From contig NC_003076.8 in assembly GCF_000001735.4 (NCBI RefSeq), positions 19,347,835 to 19,411,834 on the forward strand: a stretch of 64,000 nucleotides of DNA, written 5' to 3'. The DNA is from Arabidopsis thaliana (taxonomy: Eukaryota; Streptophyta; Magnoliopsida; Brassicales; Brassicaceae). Under the pieces are notes generated by a model. It had not been told where the DNA came from. It made no database searches and saw only the letters and a program-made list of their open reading frames with translations. Position numbers and translations under genes: made by a program. The first letter of the stretch is position 1. The number at the start of each line of letters is the position of its first letter. This document shows, in pieces, positions 21,601 through 33,821 of the stretch.

Positions 21601-24395
21601 GAGTTCCGTTATGGCTTACAGAGATTATTTATTCTTGATTATAACTGCATAATCAATGCATGAAAACAGTCTGAAATGAAGCTGTTTGACGGCTATGATC
21701 CGGCTGCGTTAAAGCAGCATTTTGGAAAGAAAATTGCAGAGGTGGAGGATGAAAAGAGATCAGTTCAGGTGGAATATCTTTTGCATTGGTGCTTAGGTTT
21801 CATTATAACAAAACATATTATGAGTTGTTGAACTGTTTTCTTTTTTTTTTCTTCAGGAAGAAAGAAACCGTTTGTTGGCTGAAATTGAGAACCTTGCTTC
21901 TGATGGTCAAGCACAGAAGTTGCAAGATGTTCATGCTCAGAACTTAAAAGCGCTTGAAGCACAGATTCTAGACCTTAAGAAAAAGCAAGAGAGCCAAGTT
22001 CAGCTACTGAAACAGAAACAAAAGAGTGATGACGCGGCTCGGAGGTTACAAGATGAAATCCAATCCATCAAGGCACAAAAGGTATAAATATGATCTTTTT
22101 GTTTTACTCTAAAAAATGCATCTAGACCATGTCATTTGCATATAAACTCATGTCATATCCTCTCTTTGAAAGTGCATTAGTTTGATTCTCTTCCTTGCCT
22201 TTCTAGGTTCAACTGCAGCACAGAATGAAACAAGAAGCAGAACAGTTTCGACAGTGGAAAGCCTCCCGAGAGAAGGAACTTTTGCAGGTACACATTACCT
22301 TTTTCTTCCTACTTAAGTCTTTCGTTGATATTTTCTTTCAAAATTCCCAAAGCCTCTTAGATTCTAACTTTACCTTTTACTACAACACAGTTACGGAAAG
22401 AAGGGAGAAAGAGCGAGTATGAAAGGCATAAGCTGCAAGCTTTAAATCAGCGCCAGAAAATGGTAAGCACAAGATTGGTAACATAGAATTTTGTTAGCTT
22501 CAACCTTGAGTATTTTCCATTGTCTCTGAAAGAAAGTTCAAAAAAATAAAAGATTCAGTTGTGAAACTAAAGAAAATTTTCACTCTCAGGTTCTTCAGAG
22601 GAAGACAGAAGAGGCTGCAATGGCTACCAAAAGGTTGAAAGAGTTGTTAGAAGCTCGAAAATCATCTCCTCGTGAACACTCAGGTATGAATAACAATACT
22701 TTAATGGAATCATGTCACTGAGTATTTAGCTGATTGTTGTGATTCATTTTCATAGTCTACTGGAAATTGCACGTAAAGTAGTTTGTAGCTGAATATCTTG
22801 TGCCCTGCAAGAGTTATCCCGTATTTCAAGGAATAGGACTTTTATTTTTTAAGCTTTTGAGATTCTAAGTTAAAACACTATTGATGCAGCTGGTACAAAT
22901 GGCTTTGGAACAAATGGTCAGGTATTGATTGAACACAGTCCCATTTTTCTTTATCTTGTGTAGTTTGTATCATTGTGGTTCCTAAGAAATCTAATTCAAT
23001 ACCTACTCTTTTAGACAAATGAGAAGTCATTGCAGCGTTGGCTTGATCATGAGTTGGAAGTCATGGTAAATGTGCATGAAGTACGTCATGAGTATGAGAA
23101 ACAAAGCCACGTGTATGTCCCGAATGCATTTAACCTCTCCGATAATTTTAACGTCACAACAACCATTAACTTCTTTGTGGTTACTGATTATGCATATAAT
23201 GATAATTTCAGACGAGCTGCACTGGCGGAAGAGTTGGCTGTTTTAAGACAAGTAGATGAGTTTGCAGTGAAAGGATTAAGTCCTCCAAGAGGAAAGAATG
23301 GCTTTGCTAGGTACTTCTTCATGAATTCTCACCGCTTTCTAAGTTTTCCTTGGTCCTTATCTACAAGTTTTTGTTTCAGGGCTTCATCGTTGTCACCTAA
23401 TGCAAGGATGGCCCGTATATCTTCACTTGAGAACATGCTCGTTATATCTTCTAATTCTTTAGTAGCGATGGCATCACAACTTTCTGAGGCAGAAGAACGG
23501 GAGCGTGCTTTTACAAACCGTGGTCGCTGGAACCAGCTACGATCAATGGGAGAGGCAAAGAATTTGCTTCAGTATATGTTCAACTCTCTTGCAGAAACAA
23601 GGTGCCTCCAGCATTGAAGAAAACCGTTTTCACCTTTAAAGTTAAACTTCCAATCAACATTTTCATCCTTTTCTTTTTTTATGCCAATGCAGGTGTCAAT
23701 TATGGGAGAAGGATGTAGAGATAAAAGAAATGAAAGATCAGTTCAAAGAAATTGTTGGTCTTCTGAGGCAGAGTGAGTTGAGAAGGAAAGAAGCAGAAAA
23801 GGAATTAAAATTGAGGGAGCAAGCAATTGCAACTTCATTAGTAAGACTATGCCATGTTTTATCCATATTTCAGTATACTTAAGTTTTGGTTGGTGAAAGC
23901 AGCATGAAAAATAAAATGTTGGTATTATAGGGTACGCCGCCGAGTTCAGTGAAACATGTAGCTGAAGACTTGAGCACACCTTCTCCAATGACCGTGCCAG
24001 CACAGAAACAGCTCAAATTTACGCCAGGGATTGCTAACGGAAAAGTGAGAGGACCGGCTGCATTTCTTGATACAAACAAGAAGGTTAAATTCTTTTACTA
24101 TACTTGCTTAGGATTATGGAAATACATGTTTCACTCTATAGGGATTTTGAGTCCTATATACTTTTGTTGTGTGCAGATGGTACCGATGGGACAAGTATCG
24201 ATGAGAAAACTATCAGCCGTAGGAAAACAGGGTGGGAGACTTTGGAGGTGGAAGAGAAGTCATCACCAGTGGATTGTTCAATTCAAATGGAAATGGCAAA
24301 AGCCATGGAGACTCTCTGAGTGGATTAGGACAAGTGACGAAACACTCCTCAAGTCAAAACCCCGACTTAAGGCTCTACCTAATAAGATCATGTAA
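18671..24395 (+). CDS. FRA1: Kinesin-4 motor protein FRA1 (FRAGILE FIBER 1), 23 exons
   Basis: Exons: 18671-18796, 19313-19609, 19695-19954, 20079-20266, 20356-20480, 20564-20600, 20711-20802, 20900-21010, 21077-21202, 21285-21378, 21453-21562, 21670-21768, 21857-22081, 22207-22287, 22391-22462, 22590-22683, 22890-22921, 23015-23112, 23212-23310, 23380-23601, 23693-23840, 23931-24083, 24177-24395. They total 1036 codons (1035 residues) with every junction in phase. The motor domain is N-terminal (about 1-370): P-loop GQTGSGKT at about residue 90, switch I NNQSSRSHA, switch [15 protein letters not shown]. Long coiled-coil stretches and a basic tail follow. It is a plus-end-directed kinesin moving along cortical microtubules and needed for cell-wall and fibre organisation. 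Exons of 37 and 32 nt are unusually small. I recall the locus as At5g47820. Confidence 0.96.
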
Positions 24396-25178
24396 TCAAG
24401 TTGCTTGCCGTTTTCTGAGAGAATCTTTTAGTTTTCAAGCTCTCTCTGCCTGTGAGTATGAGACTTTTATGGAAAGGATCATACAAGTGGGTGCAGGTAA
24501 TTTATCAATCCTTCCTAGATTATTTAAGCAATTCGGAGAGGATATCATTGTGTTTCTCTAACGTAGATCAGTTCATGCACGACAGAGATTAGACTTGCTG
24601 CCGTGTTTCATTTGGGAGGAAAAGTCTTTAAGGTTTTGTGTGATATTGGAAATTTCGTTATTAGGCGTGTCTACCGCATCAAGGAGAACCACCAGGACGA
24701 GCGGCGGGTGCTGCTGATTGCTTGTTGTAGCTAACAGATAGCTGATGGCTTTTTAGGAGTCAGATTGTTCTTTTCATGTTGATAGAATTGACATCTTATA
24801 CACATCACTAAATGAGCTCATGAGGAAATAAACCTCATCCTCAAGTTGCAGATATTTGTATGAACAATACAGGTTTTATTTGTTCTTTGGTTTGTTGTAA
24901 ATGATAAAATATTTGTTTAGTGTCCACTTTTGTTCAAGTACCTTAAGACTGAGACAAGAAACCAGAGCAGAGGCAAAGCGCAAAAAGATGCAAAGTCTTT
25001 TCTTTAAGCGTTAATTGATAAGCATAAGACACATTACAAGTAAAGGTTAAGACAAATTTGAAGTGTTGTATATCTCCCATTCCATTCAAAGATCAACAAC
25101 ATTTAGCAACAAAATATTACAGTGAAGGCAATTTGCCGCAGATTCTCATGTAATGGCCAACAAAATAGCATCCTTGTA
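24396..25178. other. Convergent 3' flanks of FRA1 and the next gene
   Basis: This holds the FRA1 3' UTR and then the 3' flank of the minus-strand gene that ends at 25179. No further gene or repeat was recognised. Confidence 0.5.
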
Positions 25179-26478
25179 TTACATATTGCTACACCAGTAC
25201 GCATAGTGTTCATCTCTCCTATGGATGCTCACCAGACCACCGCATTGCAGACAGATAAAACTGCTTCCGTCAGCAAAGGCATCGAGCATGATCTGTGACC
25301 TCCCACTTTTTTCCAGAATAGATATGCCATGAGCATCTGCTGTAACTGTTTGTTTGGTACCAAATAAGTCTTTTGACGTTGTAGGCTCATCAAGCGCAAG
25401 AGGCTGTGCTTCTGTAATGGCACACTCTGCAAATATAGAAGCCAGCTGATCCATACTAGCTGTTTCTTGAATTCTACGCTTGTATAGTTCACGGGTACGG
25501 TTCAGTATCTGAAGAACCGCCTCATCTCCTCCTTGGTTTCTCATCGCCATCACGACCTGTTCAGAACAAGATAGACTGACTCAGAGAAGGGTTTTATAAA
25601 GAAAAAAGTTCAATGCAGTCTATATACATAAAGTGAACGATCTTGCCATCATACATTTCCACAAATGCGACGAACACTCAAAAACTAATCCCAATTCAAC
25701 AAGGAAGATACTTTTATCATTCTAAAAGTCTAAAAGAAGATAAAGAATAAAATTGCAATCTTATGATAAAGAAAGAGATCATTCTTCTAAGATGTTATAT
25801 CTGCTTAATATGATATAGGCAATGGATGAAGGCGATGTGATAGGATTCAAACCAGTAAACTACTTCTTTATTCACATCCCCAATGAAGAGACAGATTTGA
25901 CCAAGGGATGTAGTTGATGCTGCTGTATCTGTTGGCAACTAGACGAAGGAAATGAATGTAACAGATCAAGCTTATGATACAGCTATAAAATCTGTCGTTA
26001 TAATGGTAACTAATGATCATAGGGATAGAATCACGAAACAAAATCTATCTTTGTGATTCATCAAGCAATACACAAGCCTCCAAAAACTAGTTGTTCATCC
26101 TTATGCGAGAAAATAAATTTAACTTCTAAGTAGTATTTAATTTCGATTCTGTGACTTAAGCCACAAATTCCAACGAACCCTAATTCTAAAGTCCAAAGAT
26201 AGCAAAAAGAGCACCAAAGCAAAACCGTATAGATATAGAACAATTGGAAGAAGAATGTTTGAAATGCAAAAATAGGGAAAATTTCGGAGATGGAAAAGAA
26301 ACCTAGAAGAAATCGAAAATACCGCTTGGAGAGCTTGAGATGGTTCTCCTTGATCGACGAGCCTACGAGCGGCGGAGAGGAAATCTCTGGCGGTGCTGGG
26401 TTTGTCGAGCATGAACGTTTCGGTGGAGTCGGCATCCATCATCTGCGTCTCGGGATCACTGTTCATGGCGTAATGCAT
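25179..26478 (-). CDS. Small conserved protein of unknown function with a C-terminal Cys cluster
   Basis: Two exons, 26478-26323 and 25556-25179, give 177 residues from the first ATG ([20 protein letters not shown]). The frame is open upstream, but only through a TTG. The N-terminal third contains a helix-rich segment ([21 protein letters not shown]) that resembles a repeat-type helical hairpin. The C-terminus has CLQCGGLV then a His and a final Cys (YWCSN), which could bind zinc. I do not recognise a named family. I recall the locus as At5g47830, of unknown function. Intron 1 is 766 nt, long for this region. Confidence 0.85.
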
Positions 26479-27653
26479 CTGCGAATGGAGAGAATCCAAG
26501 GAAAAAAAAAGACAAGGAGAGACTAGTAGTGATGAAAACGCCAGAGGATTCTAGCAACTTCTTGTCTCATTCCCTAATTTCTCCGACAAATTATACCTCT
26601 TATGTAATTCGGAACACTTTCAATCAAAAAATAAATAATTAAAAACTAATCTGAACATTTTCAAGCAAAAAAAAAGAAGAAATTCGGAACATTTTCAAGC
26701 AAAAAAAAAACTAATTACAAATATATTTAACAAATCATGGAACATAGATAATCCTTAGAATACATATTCAAAAAAATTCACAGCAATAGGGTAAAGTGTA
26801 AATATATGGTCTTAATTTTGTAGAACATATCAAATTAGAATTTCTGAAACTTTTAGAACATGTCAATTTTAAAATGAGTAGAACATCTACAATGTATAAA
26901 AATACATGATCTAAAATATTTAGAATTTAGACAAAAATTAGAGAACATATTCTAAACTTTTTAGAACGAATTTCAACTATTTTTTAAAAAACCAGTTTTC
27001 GACAAAATCATAAATTTTCTTCTCTAACACTTCTTCATCATTATTGGTCAACATATGTTTTCTGATCTGAACTTGGCATAAATGTTACCTTCTTTTTCGG
27101 TGATATATTGTGATAACCTGGTATTCACTAAAAAATGATGAAGCGTATAGCTCTAGACATTGAAGTCTCAAAAATGGGAAAGGATCAACATTGCTTTATC
27201 ATCACAACGACAAGATTTTTCCACTACTTAGCAGGATTTGCAGGACAAAACCAATCTCTGTTTTCAAGATTCTACTTTGATTAATATAAAAACATAGCTG
27301 TTGGTTATTTGTTACTTAACATAAGGCGTTTTACTCATTTTTATATATATGAGAATGTCAATGATCTATCCAAATAATCAAACAAACAAAACTCTATTTA
27401 CATCATCTAGATGAATTAGCAAATGATCAAATAAACAACATTCACATGCTGGATGCAAATACCAAATGCAAACGAATAGGCCCTTAAAACAATTCAAGTA
27501 TACCAAATGATCAAACAAATAGACCCTTAAAATAATTAAAGTGAGTCCATTTAGGTTTGGGCCCTCCACTAAATTATCGGAACAGTGAAGTCCTCTGGTC
27601 CCTCTGTATTCACCACCACAGGCTCATTGACAGAAAGAGAGTGGGAGAGAGAC
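26479..27653. other. Divergent promoter region between the small gene and AMK2
   Basis: The sequence is very AT-rich. Two short local repeats were seen: a segment like ATTCGGAACATTTTCAAGC followed by an A-run (near 26600, 26660 and 26690), and a tandem of about 50 bp near 27475-27540 built on GACCCTTAAAA with AATGATCAAA. Nothing coding was recognised. Confidence 0.5.
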
Positions 27654-30224
27654 ATGACGGGCTGTGTGAATTCTATTTCTCCGCCGCCGGTGACTTTATA
27701 CCGGCATCGTGCCTCTCCGTCACGGTCGTCCTTCTCATTATCCGGCGATGCCTTACACTCTCTTTACCGGCACCGACGTGTATCAAGATCTCCGTCGATT
27801 ATCGCTCCCAAATTTCAGGTGAATGATTGTTTTGACCTCCGATTTTTGAATGCGATTTGCGAGCTTGTAATTTTGGATTTTATTGTGTGTGGAAGGAATA
27901 TAGATTGTGGCGGCTGAAAAATCGGAGCCTCTGAAAATTATGATATCAGGAGCTCCTGCTTCTGGTAAAGGTACACAATGCGAGCTGATTACTCACAAAG
28001 TAAGCTTATTGATCTTGTTATTGGATACTATTCTCATGAACCCAATTCAATTTGAAAATACTTTGATCGATTTTGTCAATGAACCTTAACTCGGCCACTT
28101 ATAGCATTGCATGAGCTGATTCAGGGGGTTCTCTAGTAATGATATCAAGCATTAAACCATTTTTTTGGCTGTATTTTGTGATGATGACTACGTTTTAGTG
28201 CTCTTTTATGAAGAGGTTAACATGCTAAAGTAAAGCTTAGGTTGTTGAATAAGTAAGGAAAATCGTGCTCTTAATTTAAAACAAAAACCCGTGTTTCTGC
28301 AGAACTTGCTACTCATTTTTACGGATAATTTTTATGTTTCTGTTTTCATGGAAGACGTCAAGCTTTCTGGTTTAGTAATGTGTCTGGTGTTTGTTTAGTT
28401 AAGAATAGAAGCTCAGGCTGTTGAATAAATAAGGAAACTCGTTTTTGGATATACTTTGATCGATTTTGCGAATGAACCTTAGGCCAACCTAAGACAAGGT
28501 TTAGTAATGTTTTTGGATATACATCAGACAAGGTTTTGGATGTACCAGACATTGTTTTGGATGTATCATGTGAATAAATAAGGGCTTTCTTCAGTTATGA
28601 TTTCAAGCATCAGACAAGGTTTTGGATGTATCATGTGTTGATTCCTGCAATTTTAATACTCTTTGATAAAGAGGTTATCATAGTACATGTTTTAGTAATG
28701 TGTCTGGTGTTTAGTTGAGACTAGAAGTTTAGGTTGTTGAATAGGTAAGAGAAATCGTGCTCGTGATTAAAAAAAGCGGTGTTGCTTTCGAACTTGCTAC
28801 TCGTTTTTACTTCTAATTTTTAGGCTGTGTTTCAGTGGAGAAGACTTCATGCTTTCTTCATGATGGTTAATTATGAAATAAACTACTACCTCTTTGCTGT
28901 AATGTGTCTGATGTTTAGTTGAGACTTAAAAGCAAAGGTTGTTGTTGAATAAATAGGTAATGAAAATTGTGCTCTTGATTAAAAAGCAGTGCTTCTGTCG
29001 AACTTGCTACTCATTTTTACTTCTGTTTCCATGGAAGACTTCATACTTTTTAAGTTCTCTTTGCTGCATGAGATTTTCTCATGAAACAGAAGCAGATTGA
29101 AAATTTTCCTCTTTTGTTGGTATGCAGTATGGTTTGGTGCATATCTCTGCTGGAGATTTGCTGAGGGCTGAAATCGCTTCTGGAAGTGAAAATGGAAGAC
29201 GTGCTAAAGAACATATGGAGAAAGGACAATTGGTCCCTGATGAAATAGTTGTAATGATGGTAAAAGATCGTTTATCACAGACAGATTCAGAGCAAAAAGG
29301 ATGGCTTTTGGATGGATATCCAAGGAGTGCATCACAGGCAACAGCTCTCAAGGGATTTGGATTCCAGCCTGATCTATTCATTGTCCTCGAAGTAAGCACT
29401 GTTCTTAATTTCAATGTTCCTTATCTCTCATCTAAAGGCTTTCTCTAGAACTTGCTAGATTTTACCTATACTTGTGAGTTCAATGCAATGGATAAACTCT
29501 TACTTCTTTGCACCAGTTATTCTGCAACAGATTGCTGAAATGTTTAATTCTGGCAAATCAGTCTTAAAATCCGGACAACTGATAATAAAACTAGGTTCAT
29601 TAGCTTCTGTCACATTGCTTTGACTCTTTATCCTATGAATACTCTAGCCTCATTTGATTCTCGCCTACTCTGCTTTTGGGACAGGTTCCTGAAGAAATTC
29701 TAATTGAAAGAGTTGTTGGGCGTCGATTGGATCCTGTCACAGGAAAGATCTACCACTTGAAGTATTCGCCTCCAGAGACAGAAGAGATTGCTGTTAGACT
29801 CACCCAACGTTTTGATGATACCGAAGAGAAGGCAAATCAATACTTCTTATATATCTCTTGAAAGTTTCTCATTCGATAATTATTTCTACACATGAGATTG
29901 ACTCTTAGTCAAATTATGTCTCTGAAGTTTTTCTCTTTCGCTGTAGGCAAAACTGCGGCTGAAGACTCATAACCAAAATGTGAGTGATGTGCTTTCTATG
30001 TACGACGATATAACAATTAAGGCATGGGATCTCATCCACACCCTTTCTATTTTGGTTTTGCTATCTCTTCTTTAATGTTTTCGTGAAGCAAAATCACCTC
30101 ATTTCTTATTATTATCCAGATCGAGGGAAACCGCTCAAAAGAGGAAGTGTTTGCCCAGATCGATTCTTCTCTGTCCGAATTGCTTCAAGAGAGGAACACT
30201 GCTCCAAGTTCACTTTTAAGTTGA
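27654..30224 (+). CDS. AMK2: Adenylate kinase, chloroplast type (AMK2)
   Basis: Exons 27654-27818, 27904-27999, 29128-29391, 29685-29831, 29947-30021 and 30120-30224 give 283 residues. It interconverts ATP, AMP and ADP. The first ~60 residues are Ser/Arg-rich and poor in acidic residues, as in a plastid transit peptide. The P-loop GAPASGKGTQ lies at 71-80, followed by the AMP-binding HISAGDLLR, the DGYPRSASQA motif, and a LID beginning GRRLDPVTGKIYH. Intron 4 starts with GC (AAG|GCAAAT) and has no in-frame GT alternative. Intron 5 is modelled as GC-AG (AAG|GCATGG), but a GT donor 33 nt downstream would also keep frame. I recall the locus as At5g47840 and a 283-residue product, which fits the GC model. 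Confidence 0.92.
28000..29127. repeat. Imperfect repeats inside AMK2 intron 2
   Basis: This 1.13-kb intron is built largely from diverged copies of one unit. AACTTGCTACTC followed by TTTTTAC occurs at about 28303, 28791 and 29001. A GTTGTTGAATAA/AAGGAAA-type block occurs at about 28241, 28417, 28731 and 28939. TTTTGGATGTA and CAGACAAGG recur between 28500 and 28630. Confidence 0.65.
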
Positions 30225-30340
30225 TTCGTTCTTGGTACAAACCTGATGAAGTGCTTACCCAGATCGACACTACTATGTCCAAATTGCTTCAACAGAGGAA
30301 CTCTGCTTCAAGTTCACTTGTAAGTTGAATCATTCTTAGC
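30144..30340 (+). repeat. Tandem duplication of the end of AMK2's last exon
   Basis: Bases 30144-30235 (end of the AMK2 coding sequence plus stop) are repeated with substitutions at about 30248-30340. The second copy would read EVLTQIDTTMSKLLQQRNS against EVFAQIDSSLSELLQERNT and ends at an equivalent TGA. It lies after the real stop, in the 3' UTR, and is not translated in the main frame. Confidence 0.85.
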
Positions 30341-30968
30341 AAGGACCTAACCAGCGGTAAATATCCTTTCTTGCATTTATCACACTCGATTGATATCTCT
30401 TGTATCGCAATAACGGGTTGTTTTGTCGCCAGTAAGACAATGTACCTCACACCTCAGAAATATGCAGACCTTCTTCTTATTACCTGTAGATTTACTGAAA
30501 ATAACCCATTGTGTTCTCTTGTCGCAATCATGAAGAATAGAACTGAGTTACTAAAAGTTTAGGACCTTCAAAATTTCTTTAGTGTTTCGTATCAGTCAAA
30601 TTTTGACCATTGGCGTCTAAATTCAATTTGACAATTCAAACCAATTATTCACCAACTCTTTTTCCTAGCAACTAATATTAGAAGACTTTTAGACTTTTCC
30701 CATGGAGTATAATATAAGTTGGTAAGCTTTAACAATTCTTTGTCTTCAAACAATTAACTTGGAATTAAAATGCGTACAAAAAGAAGCAGCGAATCTCATT
30801 GGCTTTTGCTTTGAGCTTTTCACATTAAGCTACAAAAAGAAATTGAATTGTGCAAGGGTTTTCGTCGAAGAAAATATTAAAATTCTGTACCAATTAATTA
30901 AATTCCTAATCCCTAGAAAAATAAATACAATTACAGTTGACCACAAGATTTAATTAAGCTAAACGTGG
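30341..30968. other. Convergent flanks of AMK2 and CCR4
   Basis: AT-rich 3' UTR-type sequence. The short open frames here have no recognisable features. Confidence 0.45.
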
Positions 30969-33224
30969 CTAATAAGTGTTTGATCGAGATACGGTCTCCG
31001 TCTTTGGAGCCGTCAAACAAGCGGCCAAAGCACTCTCTAGTTTACTGACTACCTCCACCATTGACGGCCTTTTCCGACTACACGGCATCAAACACTCCGC
31101 TGCCAAGTATCCGACATGAGCCACCGCCTCGATTTCGTAAGGGGTCGGCGGTGGAATCCTCTGGTCAAGTATTCTATGAGCCTCATCCAGCAAAATGTAT
31201 GGTACAACATATTCCACTAAGTTTCTAGGGTTTTCGTCTTCGTTATTGTGTATCGCTTTGTGACCAGACAGCAACTCCAGCAACACCACGCCAAAGCTGT
31301 AAACATCGCTCTTGGTTGTGAGCTGTTGAAACTTGTAGTACTCCGGGTCGATATATCCCAATGTACCGGCAGCGTGTAAAGAGAGATGTGAGACGTCATC
31401 TTCTTCCGTTGGACCCATTTGAGATAGGCCGAAATCTGAAACTTTGGCTGTCCATGTGGCGTCCAAAAGTATGTTTGATGACTTTATGTCACGGTGGATC
31501 ACCGGAGGCACGATAAACTCATGAAGGTATTGGATCCCACGAGCAGCGTCAAGCGCGATCATCAAGCGTGTTTGCCACGAAAGAGGGTCAAATTGAGGAT
31601 TGTGAAGGTGATCGGCTAGAGATCCATTTTTCATGTACTCGTACACCAAAATCCTCTCTTCTGTGTCCTCATAGAAACCCAGAAGTCGAACAAGATTTTT
31701 GTGGTTAAGCCGCGACATAGACTCTAGCTCGTTCACGAACGCTGAATCCTTATCTGCTCGTCGGTGTCTCATCGTTGTCCCAGACAATGTAGGATTTGTT
31801 AGCTCAGCTCGTTTGATTGCGACATGACGTCCATCCGACAAAACACCTTGATAAACAGAGCCGAAGCTGCCTATACCAAGATGAAACCGGACAGAGAAAC
31901 CATCCGTGGCTAGAGCTAGCTCGTCAATTGAGAACTCCATTAGCTGCCCAGGATTACCTAAACTTGCTAGAGTGCACAGCCTCTTCTCGAGCTTGGGTAT
32001 GTCTATTGTCCTAGTATCATCAAGACGTCCAGAGTCATGGACACGGCATCGACAGTGGCTTTTAAAGATCAAGAAACTGATGACAAGGAGCAAGGAAAAC
32101 GTTCCAACGCATCCGACCACTAGAAACGCAATGTTTCTTCTGCTCCAAGTTTTGTTCTTAGAGTTTTGAGCCCTAGTATCAGGAAACTCTCCATCATTTC
32201 TTTTCAAATCGCAAATCATCAACTCATTGCCGCATAAGGACTGTGATCCTGACAATGGACGGTAAGGGCATTCTCTTCTACACGGTCCTGGCATTACCAC
32301 TTGAGAAATTAGGCCTTGGAATGGAGTGAAAACACCGGATTTAAAATTCTCATTCCCCCAACAAATTAGAGTGTAATTTCTTGTGGCAACACCGCAAAAC
32401 ATTGGCCCTTTAGCATATATTGATGTAAAATGAATGTCCTTAAGCGTTTGAGGCAAACTAAAGTTGTTGTTGTTGCCCCAACACACCACAGTTCCATTAG
32501 ACCATCTAACACCGCAACCACGGTCTTCCCCAACCGCTAGTGCTAAGAACTTTTCACGTGGCAGCGACTGTGTTTGTCCCCAACACTCGACATCATTGTC
32601 AACAGTGATCGCACACGCTTGTCGTGATCCAGCCGCTATCGCGATGTAGTGGTCTCCACTCGGCACTTTGGCTATACCTTCACAACTGATCATACCAGGT
32701 GGCTGAGATAGCCCACAGAAAAAATTATCTCCCAAGGCAATGGAACGGTAATTATCCGGCCGTGGCAGATAGTACGGTTGCCAGCAACGGAGGCGCCTTG
32801 AGACTCTTTCAACTCCACAAATGCGGAAATTCCCGGCTTCTAGCTCTTCGAGCTCAGGACCGTGGTAGATTCTTTTGTGCAACATATTAGTTCCATCAAC
32901 AGAGAATCTCCAACAAAGAAGTGTGGAAGTGTTGGAATCCAGCCGCGATATCAATCCGCACACAAACCCATTCCCTGAAACAACCCCCGAAAACCTTCGA
33001 TTTCGAAGGTTACCGGTTAAAGAAAATGGAATCGAATTTAAAGGGAAACTGGAACATTGAAGATAAGAGTGGTTGTTGAGAGCACATACAAGAGTCTGAT
33101 TAGAGATGTGGGAGATGGAGACGGTGGAGAGGGAGAAGCAAACAAAGGAGAAGGAAGATAGAACAAGAAGAAGGAGAGACACAAAGTAAGAGGAGAAACA
33201 AGAGATTGAGATGGTAAGTGCCAT
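30969..33224 (-). CDS. CCR4: CRINKLY4-related receptor kinase CCR4
   Basis: A single-exon gene of 751 residues. A signal peptide occupies about residues 1-32. Seven crinkly/RCC1-like repeats (CGL... LLCW, CGV...LRCW, CAI...VECWG, CGV...VVCWG, CGV...LICWG) follow up to about 300, with a short Cys-rich segment at 314-339. A transmembrane helix lies at about 365-388. The kinase domain runs from about 443 to 730: Gly-rich loop GIGSFGSVYQG, lysine in VAIKRAE at about 471, catalytic HRDIKSSN at 577-584, DFG at 597-599, and LGYIDPEYY in the activation segment. The key catalytic residues are all present, so it is probably an active Ser/Thr kinase at the plasma membrane. CRINKLY4-type receptors act in epidermal and meristem patterning; this member's role is not shown by the sequence. 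I recall the locus as At5g47850. Confidence 0.93.
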   Translation of the reverse strand: MALTISISCFSSYFVSLLLLVLSSFSFVCFSLSTVSISHISNQTLVCALNNHSYLQCSSFPLNSIPFSLTGNLRNRRFSGVVSGNGFVCGLISRLDSNTSTLLCWRFSVDGTNMLHKRIYHGPELEELEAGNFRICGVERVSRRLRCWQPYYLPRPDNYRSIALGDNFFCGLSQPPGMISCEGIAKVPSGDHYIAIAAGSRQACAITVDNDVECWGQTQSLPREKFLALAVGEDRGCGVRWSNGTVVCWGNNNNFSLPQTLKDIHFTSIYAKGPMFCGVATRNYTLICWGNENFKSGVFTPFQGLISQVVMPGPCRRECPYRPLSGSQSLCGNELMICDLKRNDGEFPDTRAQNSKNKTWSRRNIAFLVVGCVGTFSLLLVISFLIFKSHCRCRVHDSGRLDDTRTIDIPKLEKRLCTLASLGNPGQLMEFSIDELALATDGFSVRFHLGIGSFGSVYQGVLSDGRHVAIKRAELTNPTLSGTTMRHRRADKDSAFVNELESMSRLNHKNLVRLLGFYEDTEERILVYEYMKNGSLADHLHNPQFDPLSWQTRLMIALDAARGIQYLHEFIVPPVIHRDIKSSNILLDATWTAKVSDFGLSQMGPTEEDDVSHLSLHAAGTLGYIDPEYYKFQQLTTKSDVYSFGVVLLELLSGHKAIHNNEDENPRNLVEYVVPYILLDEAHRILDQRIPPPTPYEIEAVAHVGYLAAECLMPCSRKRPSMVEVVSKLESALAACLTAPKTETVSRSNTY

Positions 33225-33821
33225 TGAAGAAGAGTTCTCATGGCGTGTGAATGTTTTATGTTTGAGGAGTTGTGTTTTTAAGACGGCAAATCAACGCGGT
33301 TAGAGAGACATGAGACAGAGACAGAGACACCTCCTTACCAAGAGACCAAAACTAAGTCTTATTTACTTCATTCATAGTGATTTTTCTCTATTCTAAATTA
33401 TTTTTATGGTCAACTCTTTGAAAATTTCAACACTTACTTTCAGTGGCATCGTCGTATCTAAAAACTATACTTAATCCTTTGGTTGAAACAAAATAAAGAA
33501 TGACTTTCGTTTATATATTCCAAGATCTTTTAACATTCATAATAGGGCTTGTACAAATCCTTCATGAGAGGATGACACTCTTCGTCATTTAATGAAAGCA
33601 AATGTGGCCCATTAAGTATAATTGAAGCCCAATTACCTTTCACACAGTTAACAATTAAGTTTTTGGTCTGATCACAATGTTTGCGTTAGCTGCGAAACAA
33701 GATGCTGTTACAGTCATAGAAGTCTTATGCGTACACGACTCCGATTTCAAAATCTGAACGGAATATAAACTCTCGACGACGAAAATCTCAAAAACCCCAA
33801 AATCTCCTCCAACTCCGAGTT
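33225..33821. other. Divergent promoter between CCR4 and the DUF1350 gene
   Basis: About 600 bp of upstream sequence shared by two divergent genes. No element was identified with confidence. Confidence 0.45.
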
